From NCBI RefSeq assembly GCF_900108505.1, contig NZ_FNWU01000001.1, positions 186,001 through 250,000 on the forward strand: 64,000 bases of DNA, read 5' to 3'. The DNA is from Halopenitus malekzadehii (lineage in GTDB: Archaea > Halobacteriota > Halobacteria > Halobacteriales > Haloferacaceae). A program made the position numbers and the translations under genes. The stretch's first letter is position 1; each line of letters opens with the position of its first letter. Below the pieces are notes generated by a model that made no database searches, was not told the DNA's origin, and worked only from the letters and a program-made list of their open reading frames with translations. Positions 61,840 to 64,000 of this stretch are shown here, in pieces.

Positions 61840-62364
61840 ATGTCCGCCCGGTTCCCCGTCGCTTCGCCTCTCCAGACCTGCAAGCTCGCCGCCGTCCTGG
61901 TGACCGGTCTCGCCACGATCGCAGCGCTGACCGGCCTCACCCCCGTCGGACTGCTTCGCACTCTCCTGATCGTCGCCTTCCTCGGCCCGCTCCTCGGTCT
62001 CGTGGTGCTCGTGGAGACCGTGGTCGTCGGCTACCGAGTGCTGGCGACCGACGACGCGCCGTTGGGTCGATTCGGTGACCGGCCGGTGTACGTCGTCGTC
62101 CGTGTGCTTGAGGTGGTACTCACCGTGACCGCCGGCGGCGCCTTCGTCGTCCTGATCGCGACCCTGCCGGAGGACCTGCCCGGGCCGGGCGCGATCGGCG
62201 TCCTGTTCGTCGGCGTCGCGCTCGGGGGGCTCGTCCTCGTGGCCGTCCTCGTCAGAACCATCCTCGAGTACGTCCTCCATCGTCGACATCCCGATCCGGG
62301 CGATTCGGACGATCCGGACGCGGATCCGCAGTCCGCGTCCCGGTCCGTCGACGCCGGGGAGTGA
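61840..62364 (+). CDS. Membrane protein, unknown
   Basis: A 174-residue protein with four hydrophobic helices (CKLAAVLVTGLATIAALTGL, LLIVAFLGPLLGLVVLVETVVVGY, VVVRVLEVVLTVTAGGAFVVLIATL and AIGVLFVGVALGGLVLVAVLVRTILEYVL) and an acidic C-terminal tail. It follows the cobamide operon but has its own promoter. No functional motif; a transport or scaffold role would be guesswork. Confidence 0.68.
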   Translation: MSARFPVASPLQTCKLAAVLVTGLATIAALTGLTPVGLLRTLLIVAFLGPLLGLVVLVETVVVGYRVLATDDAPLGRFGDRPVYVVVRVLEVVLTVTAGGAFVVLIATLPEDLPGPGAIGVLFVGVALGGLVLVAVLVRTILEYVLHRRHPDPGDSDDPDADPQSASRSVDAGE

Positions 62365-62386
62365 TGTCGATCGGGCTCGCCGCGCG

Positions 62387-63253
62387 TCACGGGATCCGGG
62401 CCCGCCACTCGTCGCCGATGCGGCCCTCAGCGAGGAGCTTCTCGAGGTGGGCACGAACGGTCGCACGGGCGAGGTCGGCCACGCCCGTGAGGTCCTTCTC
62501 GTACGCGGCATCAACCACGGCGTCCACGTCGCGTGCGCCGGTCTCCACCGCCTCGAGGACCGCCGTCTCCCGATCGAGCCGGTGGTCGATCAGTCGATCG
62601 AGGGCCGCCGTGACCGCCTCCGAACCCTCGATGGCGGGGCCGTGTCCGGGGTACAGGGCGGTCGGGGTGCGGTCGCGAAGCCGCCGAAGGCTCTCGAGGT
62701 ACGCGATCAGTCCGCCGCCGCCCGGGCCGACCACGACGCTGCCCTCGGCGACGGCGAGGTCTCCGCAGAGGATCGCCTCGCCGGCTTCGTGACGCCGGTG
62801 GTCCGGGACCGCGAACGCGACGTGGTCGACCGCGTGGCCGGGCGTCTCCAGCGCGGTCGGTCCGTCCTCACCAAGCGTGTCGCCGTCGGTAAACGTCGCG
62901 TTGGGGGCCACGCCGGTCGCGTCGGCAACCCGGTCAGCGAACGCCGCGGGCGCCCAGACCGTCGCGTCCGCACGGTCGGCGTAGTCGGCGACCGCGCCGA
63001 CGTGGTCGGCGTGCGTGTGCGTGACGGCGACGTGGTCGATCCGCCCGGAATCGGCGAGGCGGTCGAGTTCGGGGTCCTCGGCAGCGGGGTCGACGAGGAG
63101 GTCGTCGACGAGGTACGCGTTGGTCGCGCCGCTCGGCGCACGCGTCGGCACCTCGAGGGAGATCCGTCGGATCGGCTCCGTTGTGTCGGTCGCGCCCGAT
63201 GACTGACCGTCCGACGCGTCGGACGACCGACCGTCAGCGGCGTCCCGAGCCAT
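62387..63253 (-). CDS. MBL-fold metallo-hydrolase
   Basis: A 288-residue metallo-beta-lactamase-fold protein. The metal motif is VAVTHTHADHVGAVADYA, with further ligands H in LETPGHAVDHVAFAV, D in LCGDLAVAEGSVV, and H in LYPGHGPAI. A C-terminal winged-helix-like segment, LARATVRAHLEKLLAEGRIGDEW, matches the LACTB2-type (MBL fold with C-terminal helix domain). The start at 63253 includes a 25-residue acidic Ser/Asp lead. It follows the radical SAM gene by 2 bp on the same strand. Confidence 0.88.
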   Translation of the reverse strand: MARDAADGRSSDASDGQSSGATDTTEPIRRISLEVPTRAPSGATNAYLVDDLLVDPAAEDPELDRLADSGRIDHVAVTHTHADHVGAVADYADRADATVWAPAAFADRVADATGVAPNATFTDGDTLGEDGPTALETPGHAVDHVAFAVPDHRRHEAGEAILCGDLAVAEGSVVVGPGGGGLIAYLESLRRLRDRTPTALYPGHGPAIEGSEAVTAALDRLIDHRLDRETAVLEAVETGARDVDAVVDAAYEKDLTGVADLARATVRAHLEKLLAEGRIGDEWRARIP

Positions 63254-63255
63254 CG

Positions 63256-64000
63256 TTAGTCGCTCCTGCCGGCGGCCGGATTCCCCGGTTCCTCCAGTCC
63301 GGGGATCGTCGCCGGGTCGGAGTCGGTTGCGACGCAGTATGCCGAGAGGTCGATCGTTTCCACGGGGACCTCCTCGAGGCTCGCGTGGGGGCGCTCGACC
63401 ACGACGTCGCCGGCGGTGGACCGTGCGATCCCCGGGATCGTCGTCAACTCGTCCATCGAGGCCGCGTTCACGTCCAGCGGGTAGGGGACGCCGGTGACCG
63501 ACCGGTAGCCGTGGTCGACGATCGCGACGTCCATCGTCCGACCGAGTTCGCGCTCGCCGGGGATCCCGACGAGCAGCGCGTACGTCCCGATCTGCCGGCC
63601 GAAGGTCATCCCGTCCTGGTGGTACTCTAGGTGGACGTCCGGTAGGACCGTCCCGCGAGGAACGACGCGTTCGAGCATCGGGTTGTCGATCGTTTCACGG
63701 ACCTCCTGTTTGTACTGTTTGAACTGCCGTTTGTGGTCCTCGGCGATCTCGGCGCCCGTCTCCGACATCTCCGTGCCCGCGAACGCCATCACCTGCCGGA
63801 TGTTGATCCGGCGGAGCAGTAGTCCCTCGTCGTAGACGCGCTGCAGGAATCGCCGGTTATGTTCGAAGGTCTCCTCGCGCTCCCCCTGCAACCCGTGGAC
63901 GAGGTTGATCCCCGGTAACAGCTTCGGGAGCCGTGGCGATGCGTTCGGTCCGGTCGAGGGACCGCGGACGCGGTCGTCGCCCCCGGGCGTCGTCCCGGGC
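63256..64000 (-). CDS. Radical SAM protein with helix-hairpin-helix (N-terminus beyond window)
   Basis: C-terminal ~247 residues of a radical SAM protein, probably COG1031. The visible part includes LLPGINLVHGLQGEREETFEHNRRFLQRVYDEGLLLRRINIRQVMAF, typical of the last part of the radical SAM barrel, then a TRAM-like beta segment and a helix-hairpin-helix (LDVNAASMDELTTIPGIARSTAGDVVV). The iron-sulfur cysteine motif lies upstream, outside the window. The frame is open to the window edge. Its gene end is 2 bp from the MBL hydrolase start, so they are an operon. Confidence 0.85.
   Translation of the reverse strand, partial: PGTTPGGDDRVRGPSTGPNASPRLPKLLPGINLVHGLQGEREETFEHNRRFLQRVYDEGLLLRRINIRQVMAFAGTEMSETGAEIAEDHKRQFKQYKQEVRETIDNPMLERVVPRGTVLPDVHLEYHQDGMTFGRQIGTYALLVGIPGERELGRTMDVAIVDHGYRSVTGVPYPLDVNAASMDELTTIPGIARSTAGDVVVERPHASLEEVPVETIDLSAYCVATDSDPATIPGLEEPGNPAAGRSD

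Overview
The window is chromosomal DNA from a haloarchaeon (class Halobacteria). It is GC-rich, its proteins are strongly acidic, and most start codons lie 25-30 bp after a TATA-like element, the spacing of leaderless archaeal transcripts. Lineage markers include a fused doublet histone, RPA2-type OB-fold protein, PyrE2, archaemetzincin, CetZ, FtsZ2 with CdrS/CdrL, aIF2-beta with a TRAM domain, and CobY/CbiZ of archaeal cobamide salvage. A Halorubrum-like genus is my guess; no rRNA or tRNA gene is visible to test it. Genes are dense: no stretch of 300 bp or more lacks one.

Layout. 0-10.4 kb: histone deacetylase-like gene (cut by the window edge), doublet histone, RPA2, PyrE2, a radical-SAM protein, DUF373, YjbQ, archaemetzincin, UPF0146, a HAD hydrolase, F420-dependent NADP reductase and small zinc-ribbon proteins. 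10.5-15.1 kb: a large Tat-exported multi-repeat protein divergent from a two-gene operon whose promoter is bracketed by two DtxR/IdeR-type inverted repeats. 15.1-23 kb: CopA copper ATPase, Rio2 kinase between two inverted copies of a 30-bp element, a thioesterase, and a Mn/Zn-type ABC importer with a related metal-repressor box. 23-33.8 kb: lipoate ligase-like protein, endonuclease IV, methyltransferases, glycosyltransferase, a winged-helix regulator, TRAM, YkgJ, DHH and SDR proteins. 33.9-43.9 kb: an eight-gene type IV pilus/Tad-like secretion locus in three promoter units, facing a CetZ gene. 45-52.3 kb: rhomboid protease, endonuclease V, Get3/ArsA-like ATPase, and an information-processing cluster (L37Ae, RpoP, Pcc1, prefoldin beta). 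52.4-55.6 kb: amidohydrolase and the cell-division cluster cdrL, cdrS-ftsZ2. 55.8-61.8 kb: aIF2-beta, then the cobamide run HAD-cbiB-cobS-cobY-cobD-cbiZ. The end holds a membrane protein, an MBL hydrolase and a truncated radical-SAM/HhH gene.

The least expected signals are in control regions and in protein features outside standard annotation. They are: DtxR-type boxes on an uncharacterised operon next to a repeat-rich surface protein; four GTAAGAC sites in the cdrS-ftsZ2 promoter region; an inverted 30-bp element pair around rio2; an L37Ae with no cysteines; a HAD hydrolase coupled to cbiB that could supply the missing cobamide phosphatase; and many short tandem duplications (14-26 bp period), several spanning stop codons. 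Family names with DUF numbers come from memory and were not checked against a database.
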